DNA of 64,000 nt from Actinomycetota bacterium. Its GTDB lineage: Bacteria > Actinomycetota > Acidimicrobiia > Acidimicrobiales > Iamiaceae. The position numbers and the translations under genes are program-made. How positions within the stretch are numbered: the first letter of the stretch is position 1; each line of letters opens with the position of its first letter. Below the pieces are notes generated by a model. That model ran no database searches, had not been told where the DNA came from, and saw only the letters and a program-made list of their open reading frames with translations. This document shows positions 7,903-17,487 of this stretch, one piece after another. The DNA lies in contig JAHBSO010000011.1 of assembly GCA_019639075.1 (NCBI GenBank), positions 24,356 through 88,355 on the forward strand, in the 5' to 3' direction.

Positions 7903-9924
7903 TTACATCGGTCGGTCGGCGTGGTCGTGCACGAAGAGGTCGTCGTCGTCCTCGGTGGGCCTGCCGTCGGGCTCGTCGCCGGTCGGTTCGTCGGCATCGA
8001 CGTCGGCCTCGCCGTCGCGGCGGCTCCGCCAGATGTGGCGGCCCCACCACAGGGCGAGGAAGCCGGCGGCGCCGACGGTGAGCACGATGCCCACCCCGGA
8101 GACGGCGGTCGAGCGGATCGTGTAGCGGGACTGGGCGAGCACGACCCCGTCGTCGGGCGTGGTGATCGTGACCTGCATGGGGATGTCGCCCGACGTGCGG
8201 GCCTCGACGGGGATCGACACGGTGGTCCGGCCGGGTTGGACGACCGTGTCGAAGTGGTTGCGGGGAAGGTCGAGTCGGTTGGACGAGGACAGGTTGATGC
8301 GGACCCGCAGCGGTTCGTCGGCGTCGGAGCGGATCGGGAGGGGGATGGTCGCGTTGCGTGCGCCGAGGGTGATCCGGTCGTCGGCCGCGGTCGAGATCGC
8401 GGCGAACGACCGGTCGAGCGAGTCGTTGATCTCGGTCAGGCCGGCGATGCGCTGCTCGTCGGTCAGGTCGCGGCGCTCGGTCCTGGCGAGGGCGATCTGC
8501 TCGTCGGTGCGGGGCGTGCCGTCGTCGATCCGCATCGAGTCGAAGCTCGCGCTCCTGGCGAGGACGGCCCGGCGCGCGTCGGCGTAGCTGCCGAGGGGGG
8601 TGATGCGGGGAGCGGCGAGCGCGAGGGGGGTGGTGGCGGGCGGGGTGGCGTCGAACTGGCCCGACAACGTGTCGGTGCGGAGCACCTGGTTGTCGGCATC
8701 GAGCGCGTCGAGCACCAGTGCCAGCACGTCGAGGTCGGCGGTCGTCAGGTCGACCCGGCCGACGGTGGCGCTGCCGACGTCGCCGGCGATGGTCGCGGTG
8801 GCCGCGAGTCGGCCGGTCCACTGGTGTGCCGCGAGCACCGGGTCGTCGACGGGTTCGGCGGGGAGGTCGTCGACGGTCGAGGTGACGGTGAACGACGCGT
8901 CGGCGCCGAGGAGCGGTGTCGGGGCGAGCGGGGCTTCCCCGATGACCGTGGACGGGGCGACCACGAGGTGCTCCACACCGACGGCCCGGAGCCCGAACAG
9001 CGACGCGGCGTCGAGTTGGTCGGGCTCCCACCAGACGGGGGTCCCGGGGGACCCGAGCAGGTCGTCGAGGGTGTCGCCACCCAGTCGAGCCTGGTCGCCG
9101 AGGGTGCCTCCGAGCCCGGCGGTGGCCAGCGACGGGATGTCGACGGTCGTGAAGGGCGCCCCGAGGAGCTCGACCCGTTCACGCGCCAGCAGGTCTCGCA
9201 GCGCGGCGATGGTGTCGGCGCCGTCGGACTCGGCGTCGGTGCGGTCGAGGGCGTCGGGGTCGACGAAGAGGCTCACCGGGACGTCGGGGTGCTCGTCGAG
9301 CACCCCGACGAGCTCGTCGACCCGGGCGGGGTCGAGCGCCTCGCCGGGGGTGGGTGCGGTGACCGTGGCCAGGAGCGCGACCGAGGCCTCCGGCGCGTCG
9401 GCGTCCGCCGAGGGCCGCCGGATCAGGTACGTCACGATGGTGACGAGGTCGCCGCCGTCGCTGCCCCGCAATCGGATGCGCACCGGGTACACGCCGGGCT
9501 CGGTCAGCCGCCACGCCCAGGCGCCCGAGCCCTCCGGGGGCTCCTGGCCGCGGTCGTACAGGAAGATGGTGACGTCGACGCGCTGCTCGTCCTCGTCGGG
9601 TTGCAGGGGGATGGTCTCGAAGGTGGCCAGCGCGTTGGCGGGCCGGTCGGTCCGGCTCTGCTCGAGGTCGTCGCGGTTGGTGATGCGGTCGTAGATGTCG
9701 ACCGCGACGTCGCCGCCGGCGGGCGCGTCGCCGACGGACAGGGCGACGCTGAAGCGACCGTCGGGCGCGACCTCGGTCGGCTGGCGGAGCACGGTGAGGC
9801 TGGGCTCGGTGGACCGGTCGGGGGACTGGTCGGCGATCGCCTGCGCGGCGGTGGACGGGACCACGAGTGCGGCGGTGATCGCGATCGCGGCGACGGCCCG
9901 GATCGCCCGCCCGCCGGTCAGCAC
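7903..9924 (-). CDS. DUF6049-type secreted/membrane envelope protein
   Basis: This 673-residue exported protein has a signal peptide (VLTGGRAIRAVAAIAITAALVVPSTAAQA, in parts), a long beta-rich extracellular region and a single C-terminal membrane helix (GVGIVLTVGAAGFLALWW). A charged acidic tail follows. Its place between a GNAT/cca side and the sigM side matches the mycobacterial Rv3909-like gene next to murJ, which is why I assign DUF6049. The GTG start overlaps the end of the upstream GNAT gene by 7 nt and fits the signal peptide; the open frame extends upstream but reads as a shadow. Its biochemical role is unknown; an envelope or peptidoglycan-linked role is inferred from synteny. Confidence 0.8.
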   Translation of the reverse strand: MLTGGRAIRAVAAIAITAALVVPSTAAQAIADQSPDRSTEPSLTVLRQPTEVAPDGRFSVALSVGDAPAGGDVAVDIYDRITNRDDLEQSRTDRPANALATFETIPLQPDEDEQRVDVTIFLYDRGQEPPEGSGAWAWRLTEPGVYPVRIRLRGSDGGDLVTIVTYLIRRPSADADAPEASVALLATVTAPTPGEALDPARVDELVGVLDEHPDVPVSLFVDPDALDRTDAESDGADTIAALRDLLARERVELLGAPFTTVDIPSLATAGLGGTLGDQARLGGDTLDDLLGSPGTPVWWEPDQLDAASLFGLRAVGVEHLVVAPSTVIGEAPLAPTPLLGADASFTVTSTVDDLPAEPVDDPVLAAHQWTGRLAATATIAGDVGSATVGRVDLTTADLDVLALVLDALDADNQVLRTDTLSGQFDATPPATTPLALAAPRITPLGSYADARRAVLARSASFDSMRIDDGTPRTDEQIALARTERRDLTDEQRIAGLTEINDSLDRSFAAISTAADDRITLGARNATIPLPIRSDADEPLRVRINLSSSNRLDLPRNHFDTVVQPGRTTVSIPVEARTSGDIPMQVTITTPDDGVVLAQSRYTIRSTAVSGVGIVLTVGAAGFLALWWGRHIWRSRRDGEADVDADEPTGDEPDGRPTEDDDDLFVHDHADRPM

Positions 9925-10649
9925 GGGGCCCCGGGCTCGGGCTCGGTCAGCGTGCGGGCCAGCACCGTGAGCCAGTCGGGCTCGGGGACGAACCCGCAGC
10001 GGCGGTACAGGTGCAGCGCGGCCTCGTTGTGGAACTGCGTGTTGACGATGGCGTGGCGGCCACCGGAGCGCTGCAGCCACCGGAGGCACTCGGCGACCAG
10101 CGCGCGGCCGATCCCCCTTCCGTGCAGCGCGGGGTCGACGGCAAGCCGTTGGAGGTAGCCGCGGGTGCCGGCCAGGCCGGTGACCGTGTAGCCGGCGACG
10201 CGTCGATCGGACCAGGCCACCCGGAACCGGCTGGTGGGCGTCGCCCGGATCGCGTCGTCGAGGCCCTGGGCGTCCAGCACCCAGAACTCCTCGAAGGCCC
10301 GGGCGTCGACGTCGAGCACCGTGGCGCGGTCGCGGCGGCGTCCGCGGCGGATGGTGACCGAGGGGTCGGTCGGGGGGAGGTGGATCAGGTCGTGGCGGAG
10401 CAGGTGGAGGCGCTCCTGCTCGGCGAAGCCGTTGGCCTCGAACGGGCCGACCTCGTGCTGGTGGAGCGCGCTCGTGACCACCCGTTGCACGCCCGAGCGT
10501 CGGAGGAGGTCGAGCTCGCCGGCGACGACGCCTGCGGTCGGCGTCGGCCGGTCGGGGGCCGGCGAGACGATGGCGATGCGCTGGTCGCCGCGCCAGGTCG
10601 ACACCCGGATGGCACCGGGCAGGTGTCGGCGGCGGTCATCGACGGCCAT
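9918..10649 (-). CDS. GNAT family N-acetyltransferase
   Basis: This 243-residue protein has a C-terminal GNAT fold with the acetyl-CoA pyrophosphate loop HGRGIGRAL and the following NTQFHNEAALHLYRRCGF, typical of motif B. The N-terminal ~90 residues form a degenerate first acetyltransferase-like half, as in tandem GNAT proteins such as mycothiol synthase, but substrate residues cannot be judged. It is the first gene of a leftward group with the DUF6049 gene, whose start it overlaps. A TAGGGT hexamer on the minus strand at 10696-10701 is a candidate -10, with a leader of about 40 nt. Confidence 0.85.
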   Translation of the reverse strand: MAVDDRRRHLPGAIRVSTWRGDQRIAIVSPAPDRPTPTAGVVAGELDLLRRSGVQRVVTSALHQHEVGPFEANGFAEQERLHLLRHDLIHLPPTDPSVTIRRGRRRDRATVLDVDARAFEEFWVLDAQGLDDAIRATPTSRFRVAWSDRRVAGYTVTGLAGTRGYLQRLAVDPALHGRGIGRALVAECLRWLQRSGGRHAIVNTQFHNEAALHLYRRCGFVPEPDWLTVLARTLTEPEPGAPC

Positions 10650-10783
10650 GTCGGGGCCCGGAGGGGGTGGTCGAGCGGTCTCTCACGCGCACGCGACCCT
10701 ACGGCCTGCACCGGTGGTGGCCCGGACGCGTCGGTCGGGTGCGAGGGGGTTGGTGGCGACGGTCACGCGTACGCTGGCGGCGC

Positions 10784-11806
<1,023 letters not shown>

Positions 11807-11860
11807 TTCCGGGCGTCCACCGGTCGCCCGACCTTCCCCTTTGCCCCGAGGAGTCGAACC

Positions 11861-12943
11861 GTGGTGCGTGTCGTCGATCTGCTGCAGTACCTGCTCGAGG
11901 AGCGCGGCTCCGATCTGCTCGTCAAGGTCGGCTCCTCCCCGTGCATCCGCCGCAACGGCCGCCTGGAGCGGACCACCCTCGACGCCCTCGACTCCGAGGC
12001 GATCGAGCAGCTCGCGATGGAGCTGCTCGACGAGGACAAGGCGGCGGAGTTCCAGGAGATGGGGGAGACCGACCTCGCCCACAGCGTGCCGGGCCTCGGC
12101 CGGTTCCGGGTGAACGTGTTCCGCCAGCGGGGCTCGGTGAGCCTGGCGATCCGCCGGGTCGTGCCCGGCGCGCCGGCCATCAACGATCTCGGGGTGCCGC
12201 CGATCGTGGCCGACCTCGCCGGGTGCCGCGACGGCCTGATCCTCCTCTCCGGTCCCTTCGCCTCCGGCAAGACGACGACCGCGGCGGCGATGATCGACCA
12301 CATCAACGCGTCCCAGTCGTGCCACATCGTCACGATCGAGGACCCGATCGAGGTGCTCCACGCCGACCGCATGGCCGTGGTGAGCCAGCGCGAGGTCGGC
12401 GCCGACACGCCGGACGTGGCCGACGCCCTCCGCCGGGTGGCCCGTCAGGATGCTGACGTCATCTTCGTGTCGGACCTGCCCGACGCGGCGTCGGTCACCG
12501 AGGCCCTCGGCGCGGCGTCGTCGGGTCGGCTCGTGATCGCCGTGGTCAACACGCTGTCGGCCACCGACACCATCGCCGCGCTGGTCGACCGCTTCGAGCC
12601 GCACCAGCAGGACCCGGTGCGCAAGCTGATCGGCCGGGTGCTGCGCGGCGTCATCTGCCAGCGCCTCGTGGCCCGGGCCGACGGCCGGGGCCGGGTCGCC
12701 GCGGTGGAGTCGCTCGTCGGCACGCACAAGGTGAAGGACGCGATCGTGAGCAACGCCGATCCCGCCCACCTGGAGCGCCTGATGGCCGAGGGCGACTACC
12801 ACGGCATGGCGACCTTCGACCAGGCCCTGCTCCAGCTCTACACCGACGAGTACGTCACCCTCGACGAGGCGCTCGACCGGGCCGCGCACCCCGACGAGTT
12901 CCGCATCTCGGTGCAGCAGGCCGGCCTCGCCACCCTCCGCTGA
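11861..12943 (+). CDS. Divergent PilT-like ATPase
   Basis: This 360-residue protein follows the PilT/GspE layout: an N-terminal PAS-like domain (GSDLLVKVGSSPCIRRNG) and a RecA-like core with Walker A GPFASGKTTT at about 131-140. The Asp box IEDPIEVL is at about 159-166. Several canonical residues have changed. The Walker B Glu of PilT (GEMRDLET) is replaced by SDLPDAAS, and the His box (TLHT) reads VVNT at about 228-231. No pilin, PilB or PilC gene is nearby. It may power an unusual type IV pilus or be a regulatory ATPase with reduced hydrolysis. The start is GTG after a GAGGAG ribosome site. Confidence 0.85.
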   Translation: MVRVVDLLQYLLEERGSDLLVKVGSSPCIRRNGRLERTTLDALDSEAIEQLAMELLDEDKAAEFQEMGETDLAHSVPGLGRFRVNVFRQRGSVSLAIRRVVPGAPAINDLGVPPIVADLAGCRDGLILLSGPFASGKTTTAAAMIDHINASQSCHIVTIEDPIEVLHADRMAVVSQREVGADTPDVADALRRVARQDADVIFVSDLPDAASVTEALGAASSGRLVIAVVNTLSATDTIAALVDRFEPHQQDPVRKLIGRVLRGVICQRLVARADGRGRVAAVESLVGTHKVKDAIVSNADPAHLERLMAEGDYHGMATFDQALLQLYTDEYVTLDEALDRAAHPDEFRISVQQAGLATLR

Positions 12944-12976
12944 GCCTCGAGCACCCCGCCACCCCGAGACCCCATC

Positions 12977-13025
12977 GTTCTGGCGTAGGCCGCGGTGGGA
13001 TGCCAAACGTGACCTACGCCAGAAC
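12977..13025. repeat. Intergenic inverted repeat sharing CTGGCGTAGG
   Basis: Perfect 13-nt arms (GTTCTGGCGTAGG at 12977-12989 and its complement at 13013-13025) enclose a 23-nt spacer between the PilT-like gene and cca. The core CTGGCGTAGG recurs in the larger hairpin at 59159-59207. It could act as a terminator for the upstream gene or belong to a small dispersed palindrome family. No T-run follows. Confidence 0.65.
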
Positions 13026-13083
13026 CCGTGGGGTGGGGGTTTGGTGGTTGGGGGGTCCGGGGGCACTCGCGTAGCGTCGCGGC

Positions 13084-14466
13084 GTGGTCCCGACCCGATT
13101 CCAGGCCGTGCTCGACGAGATCCGCCCGCTGGCGGACCGCTTCGTCGCGGCCGATCGGCCGCTCTACCTCGTGGGCGGCATCGTGCGGGACCAGCTCCTC
13201 GGCCGACCGCTCGCCGACGGCGCCGACCTGGACCTGACCACCCCGGCGCGGCCGGAGGAGATCAAGGCGATCGTCGGTCCCGTGGCCGACGCGCTGTGGA
13301 CCCAGGGGGAGCGGTTCGGCACGATCGGCGTGAAGGTCGGCGGGCGCAACGTCGAGATCACCACGCACCGGGCCGAGGTGTACTCGCCCGACAGCCGCAA
13401 GCCCGAGGTCGCCTTCGGCGACGACATCGTCGACGACCTCGCCCGTCGCGACTTCACGGTCAACGCCATGGCCCTGCGGGTGCCCGAGCCGGAGCTGATC
13501 GACCCGTTCGACGGCGCCGCCGACCTCGCCGCGTCGCGCCTGCGCACGCCGCTGTCGCCGGAGGTGTCGTTCACCGACGACCCGTTGCGGATGCTGCGGG
13601 CGGCGCGCTTCATTGCCGGCTACGCGCTGGACCCCGACCCGGAGCTGGTGGCGTCGGTGCGGGCCAACGCCGAGCGGCTGTCGATCGTCTCCGCCGAGCG
13701 GATCCGCGACGAGCTCGACAAGCTCCTCGTGGTCGACGACCCCTCCGCCGGCCTGTGGTTCGTCGTCGACACCGGCCTGGCCGACGAGTTCCTGCCGGAG
13801 CTGCCGGCGATGCGGCTGGAGCAGGACCCGATCCACCACCACAAGGACGTGCTGGCCCACACCATCGCCGTGGTGGCCAAGACCCGGCCGGACCGCATCA
13901 CGCGGATCGCCGCGCTGCTCCACGACGTGGGCAAGCCGAAGACCCGGTCGTTCGGGGAGGGTGGCGTCACCTTCCACCACCACGAGGTCGTCGGCGCCCG
14001 CATGGCCCGTGATCGCATGCAGGCGCTCAAGTACTCCAACGACGACGTCGCCAAGGTCAAGAAGCTGGTGTACCTGCACCTGCGGTTCCACACCTACGGC
14101 ATGGGCTGGACCGACAGCGCCGTGCGCCGGTTCGTGCGGGACGCGGGCGACGAGCTGCCCGAGTTGATCGAGCTGACCCGCTGCGACTGCACCACGCGGA
14201 ACCGGCGTAAGGCCGAGCGGCTGTCGCGTCGGATGGACGAGCTGGAGGAGCGGATCGCCGTGCTCCGGGCCCAGGAGGAGCTCGACGCGCTGCGGCCCGA
14301 CCTCGACGGCAAGCAGGTCATGGACCACCTCGGGCTGCGCCCGGGTCCGGAGATCGGCCGGGCGCTCGACCACCTGCTCGAGCTGCGGCTCGAGGAGGGC
14401 CCGTTGGGCGAGGAGGAGGCGTACCGCCGCCTCGACGCCTGGTGGGCCGCCCAGCAGCCCAGCTGA
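13084..14466 (+). CDS. cca: CCA tRNA nucleotidyltransferase / poly(A) polymerase family
   Basis: This enzyme adds or repairs the 3'-CCA end of tRNAs. The 460-residue product has the class II nucleotidyltransferase head (LVGGIVRDQLLGR, then DLDLTTPARPEE with the metal-binding DxD). The RRDFTVNAMAL motif and a tRNA-binding region follow. An HD domain (HHKDVLAHTIAVV, LLHDVGKPKT, FHHHEVVGARMA) adds a metal phosphohydrolase module. The GTG start lies 6 nt after TAGCGT, a clear leaderless arrangement. In mycobacteria the orthologue (pcnA) lies on the far side of the MurJ/DUF6049 block, as here. Confidence 0.95.
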   Translation: MVPTRFQAVLDEIRPLADRFVAADRPLYLVGGIVRDQLLGRPLADGADLDLTTPARPEEIKAIVGPVADALWTQGERFGTIGVKVGGRNVEITTHRAEVYSPDSRKPEVAFGDDIVDDLARRDFTVNAMALRVPEPELIDPFDGAADLAASRLRTPLSPEVSFTDDPLRMLRAARFIAGYALDPDPELVASVRANAERLSIVSAERIRDELDKLLVVDDPSAGLWFVVDTGLADEFLPELPAMRLEQDPIHHHKDVLAHTIAVVAKTRPDRITRIAALLHDVGKPKTRSFGEGGVTFHHHEVVGARMARDRMQALKYSNDDVAKVKKLVYLHLRFHTYGMGWTDSAVRRFVRDAGDELPELIELTRCDCTTRNRRKAERLSRRMDELEERIAVLRAQEELDALRPDLDGKQVMDHLGLRPGPEIGRALDHLLELRLEEGPLGEEEAYRRLDAWWAAQQPS

Positions 14467-14479
14467 CGACGTCCGCGAT

Positions 14480-14526
14480 TTCCCCTGTGGTTCTGCACGC
14501 CCGGCGGTGCAGGATCACAGGGGGAA
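14480..14526 (+). terminator. Interrupted hairpin between cca and the ABC exporter
   Basis: The sequence TTCCCCTGTG, three unpaired bases, CTGCAC, an 8-nt loop and then the complementary GTGCAG...CACAGGGGGAA form a long stem with one internal bulge. It starts 14 nt after the cca stop. There is no T-run, so it may be a factor-independent stop with a weak tail or a 3'-end stabiliser. Confidence 0.5.
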
Positions 14527-14561
14527 CCATCGATCAGTCCACGACCCTTGTCGGAGCATCC

Positions 14562-15539
14562 ATGTCCACCACCTACGCCGTCGAGGCCGAAGGCCTGGTC
14601 AAGCACTACGGCGACAAGGTCGCGCTCGACGGCGTCGACCTCGCGGTGCCGACCGGCACCGTCACCTCGATCCTCGGACCGAACGGCGCCGGCAAGACCA
14701 CGACGGTCCGCATCCTCACGACCCTGGCCGACGCCACCGCCGGGCGGGCCACCGTCGCCGGCTACGACGTGGCGACCCAGGCCATCGAGGTCCGTCGGCG
14801 CATCGGCCTCGCCGCGCAGGACGCCACGGTCGACCCGCTGCTCACCGGCTTCGAGAACCTCGTGATGATCGGTGAGCTGCACCAGCTCGCCCGGTCCGAC
14901 GCGAAGGTCCGGGCGACGGAGCTGCTGGAGCAGTTCGGGTTGACCGACGCGGCCAAGCGGGTGGCCGGCGGGTACTCCGGAGGCATGCGCCGACGTCTCG
15001 ACCTGGCGGCCACCCTGGTGGCCCGACCCGAGGTGCTGTTCCTCGACGAGCCGACCACCGGCCTCGACCCCCGCGCCCGGAGCGAGCTGTGGGCGGTGCT
15101 CGAGGGTCTCGTCGGCGGCGGGGCCACCATCCTGCTCACCACGCAGTACCTCGAGGAGGCCGATCGCCTGGCCGACGACATCCTCGTGGTCGACCACGGC
15201 CGGGTGATCGCCCGGGGCGACGCCCGCAGCCTGAAGCGCCAGGTGGGCGGCGACAACATCGGCGTCACGGTCACCGATCCGTCCAGCCTCGACGCGGTGG
15301 CCGCCCTGCTGGAGCGGGTCACCGGCCACGACGCCACGATCGACCGGTCCGATCGCACGGTCGTGGCCGCCACCAGCGAGGGCGTCGGCGGTCTGGCCGA
15401 GGCGGCGCGGGCGTTGGCCGAGGCCGGCCACGAGGTGGAGGACCTCGCCCTCCGCCAGCCGACCCTCGACGAGGTGTTCCTGACCCTGACCGGCGCGCCG
15501 GTCGAGACCGACGACGAGCTCGAGGAGAGCCACCGATGA
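14562..15539 (+). CDS. ABC transporter ATP-binding protein (DrrA-like exporter)
   Basis: This 325-residue ATPase energises an ABC-2 exporter. It has Walker A GPNGAGKTTT, a Q-loop (AAQDATVDP), signature YSGGMRRRLDLA, Walker B LFLDEPTTGLDP and the switch His in LLTTQYLEEAD (a Gln replaces His in the usual TTH, as in other DrrA proteins). A C-terminal extension of about 90 residues, ending LRQPTLDEVFLTLTG, is the DrrA-type regulatory domain. Its stop overlaps the permease start by ATGA. Daunorubicin-resistance-type systems export hydrophobic compounds or lipids; the substrate here is unknown. Confidence 0.93.
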   Translation: MSTTYAVEAEGLVKHYGDKVALDGVDLAVPTGTVTSILGPNGAGKTTTVRILTTLADATAGRATVAGYDVATQAIEVRRRIGLAAQDATVDPLLTGFENLVMIGELHQLARSDAKVRATELLEQFGLTDAAKRVAGGYSGGMRRRLDLAATLVARPEVLFLDEPTTGLDPRARSELWAVLEGLVGGGATILLTTQYLEEADRLADDILVVDHGRVIARGDARSLKRQVGGDNIGVTVTDPSSLDAVAALLERVTGHDATIDRSDRTVVAATSEGVGGLAEAARALAEAGHEVEDLALRQPTLDEVFLTLTGAPVETDDELEESHR

Positions 15540-16438
15540 GCACCACGACCCCTTCCGTCGACGGCCTCGCGGTGGATGCCACCGACGTGATCGAGTCGGC
15601 CCGTCCGGCCGAGCCGCACCGCGCCCGCGGCGTGCTGCACGACACCTGGGTGATCGCCCGCCGCGGTCTCGTCCACATGAAACGCCAGCCCGAGCAGCTG
15701 AGCGACGCCACGATCCAGCCGATCATGTTCGTGGTGATGTTCGCCTACGTGTTCGGCGGCGCCATCGCCGTGCCCGGCGGCGACGGCGGCTCGTCCCCGC
15801 AGCGCTACCGCGAGTTCCTGATGGGCGGGATCATGGCCCAGACCCTGGTGTTCACCGCGTTCGGCGTCGCGCTCAGCATCGCCAACGACCGCAAGAACCA
15901 GGCCGTCGACCGGTTCCGCTCCTTGCCGATCGCGAACGGCGCCGTCCTCGGCGGCCACGCCGTCGCCAACGTGATCAAGGCCCTGCTGCCCATCGTGCTG
16001 ATGTCGATCGCCGGCTACGTCGTCGGCTGGCGGATCCGCGGCGACCTGCTGGACACCGCCGGCGCCTACCTCCTGATGATCGCGTTCGCCTTCGCCATGA
16101 TCTGGATCGGGGTGCTCCTCGGGAGCCTCGTGGCCACGCCCGAGGGGGTCACCGGCATCGCCTTCACCGTGCTGTTCCCGCTGACGTTCGTGGCCAGCAC
16201 GTTCGTGCCCATCTCGAGCATGCCGAGCGCGCTCCGGTCCGTGGCGTCGTGGAACCCGGTCACCACCCTGTCCGACGCGCTCCGGGAGCTCTTCGGCAAC
16301 CCCAACACACCCACCGCTCCCGGCGACCCCTGGTCGATCGCCCATCCGGTGGCGTACACGTGGATCTGGATCGTGGGGATCGTCGCGGTGTGCGCGCCCC
16401 TGGCGGTGCGGGCGTACCAGCGCTCGATCGACCGATAG
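15536..16438 (+). CDS. ABC-2 type permease (DrrB-like)
   Basis: This 300-residue membrane protein has six hydrophobic segments and the ABC-2 signature region (NDRKNQAVDRFRSLPIANGAVLGG, about residues 118-141). Further motifs are SLVATPEGVTGIAFTVLFPLTFVASTFVP and the final WNPVTTLSDALRELFGNP, all typical of DrrB. It is coupled to the ATPase by a 4-nt overlap. Eight bases downstream begins the PhzF gene, so all three may be cotranscribed. Confidence 0.92.
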   Translation: MSTTTPSVDGLAVDATDVIESARPAEPHRARGVLHDTWVIARRGLVHMKRQPEQLSDATIQPIMFVVMFAYVFGGAIAVPGGDGGSSPQRYREFLMGGIMAQTLVFTAFGVALSIANDRKNQAVDRFRSLPIANGAVLGGHAVANVIKALLPIVLMSIAGYVVGWRIRGDLLDTAGAYLLMIAFAFAMIWIGVLLGSLVATPEGVTGIAFTVLFPLTFVASTFVPISSMPSALRSVASWNPVTTLSDALRELFGNPNTPTAPGDPWSIAHPVAYTWIWIVGIVAVCAPLAVRAYQRSIDR

Positions 16439-16446
16439 GTCCGGCG

Positions 16447-17355
16447 ATGGCGTCCGCGACCCCGTCCCCCGATCGGCTCGAGTACGACGTCGTCGACGTG
16501 TTCGCCGACGCGCCGTTCGAGGGGAACCAGCTGGCCGTCGTCCACGGGACGGACGGACTGACGACCGAGCAGCTCCAGTCGATCGCCCGGGAGTTCGGCT
16601 TCTCCGAGACGACCTTCCCGACCGGCGCGTCGGGTGCGACCTACGACGTTCGCATCTTCACGCCCGGCCAGGAGCTCCCGTTCGCCGGCCACCCCACGCT
16701 CGGGACCGCGTGGGTGCTGCGCGAGCGTGAGGCCGTCATCGGCGATGCGGTCGTCCAGCGCTGCGGCGCGGGCGACGTGCCGGTGCGGTTCGTCGATGGT
16801 GCCGTCGAGCTGACCGCCACCCCCGATCTGTGCGACGGGCCGCTCCCGTCCGACGCGACGGACCGGTTGCTCCGCTCGGTCGGTCTCGGGGCGGGCGACG
16901 GCGCCGGCGACGCCTGGATCACGGGCACGGGCCTGCCGTGGGCCCACCTGCCGGTCACCGTCGACGCGCTGGGGCGGGTCACGCCCCCGTCGGCCGCCGT
17001 GGCCGAGCTCGTCGGGTCCGAGCGGGCGGGTTCCGCCGCCGTCGGGGTGGCCCTCGTGGCGATCGAATCGACCGACGGTCCGGTCGTGCGGGTGCGCTCG
17101 CGGGTCTTCAGCCGGGACGCCGACGTGGGCGAGGACCCGGCCACCGGGTCGGCCGCGGCGGCGCTCGGCGTCGCGCTCGTGGCCCGCGGCGTGCTGGCCG
17201 ACGGTGGTCGGGCCGAGATCGTCCAGGGTGTCGAGATGCTGCGCCCGTCCCGCCTCCACGTGTCCGTCGACGCCGCTGACGGTGCCGCCACCGCGGTCCG
17301 CGTCGCCGGCCAGGTCCACCACGTCATGTCCGGGACGATCGCGATCCCCGTCTGA
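16447..17355 (+). CDS. PhzF family isomerase/epimerase
   Basis: PhzF-family proteins have a diaminopimelate-epimerase-like fold and isomerise small metabolites. The 302-residue product begins EYDVVDVFADAPFEGNQLAVV and carries the catalytic Glu in EFGFSETTF. It also shows FTPGQELPFAGHPTLGTAWVL and, near the C-terminus, DVGEDPATGSAAAALGVAL, the two standard motifs of the family. Length is normal. The gene follows the exporter permease by 8 nt. The true substrate is unknown; most family members outside phenazine loci are uncharacterised. Confidence 0.92.
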   Translation: MASATPSPDRLEYDVVDVFADAPFEGNQLAVVHGTDGLTTEQLQSIAREFGFSETTFPTGASGATYDVRIFTPGQELPFAGHPTLGTAWVLREREAVIGDAVVQRCGAGDVPVRFVDGAVELTATPDLCDGPLPSDATDRLLRSVGLGAGDGAGDAWITGTGLPWAHLPVTVDALGRVTPPSAAVAELVGSERAGSAAVGVALVAIESTDGPVVRVRSRVFSRDADVGEDPATGSAAAALGVALVARGVLADGGRAEIVQGVEMLRPSRLHVSVDAADGAATAVRVAGQVHHVMSGTIAIPV

Positions 17356-17360
17356 CGTCG

Positions 17361-17487
17361 GGGTTTCGACTCCGCTCGCCCAGGGGCTCGCTCCGCTCAA
17401 CCAACGGCGTGGGAGGCGCTCCGTTCCGCTCCACCCGCCCCCTCTGTTCCTTGAGCGGAGCGAGCGCCAGCGAGCGCAGTCGAAAGG
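17361..17487. repeat. REP-like cluster between convergent genes (two units)
   Basis: The first unit, 17361-17405, is a 45-bp element found in exact copies at 28005-28049 and 28062-28106. It runs from GGGTTTCGACTCCGCTCGCC to CTCCGCTCAACCAAC. The second unit, 17446-17487, is a relative in the opposite orientation (GTTCCTTGAGCGG to AGTCGAAAGG) and ends directly at the stop codon of the methyltransferase gene. The opposed units can pair into a large hairpin, which fits a bidirectional transcription end. Confidence 0.85.

Noticed and set aside
6121..10158. A 1345-codon plus-strand open frame antisense to the kinase, DegV and DUF6049 genes
   Set aside because: It is low-complexity (Gly/Val/Asp/Arg-rich), has no domain and mirrors real minus-strand genes with clear motifs; long antisense frames are expected at this GC content.
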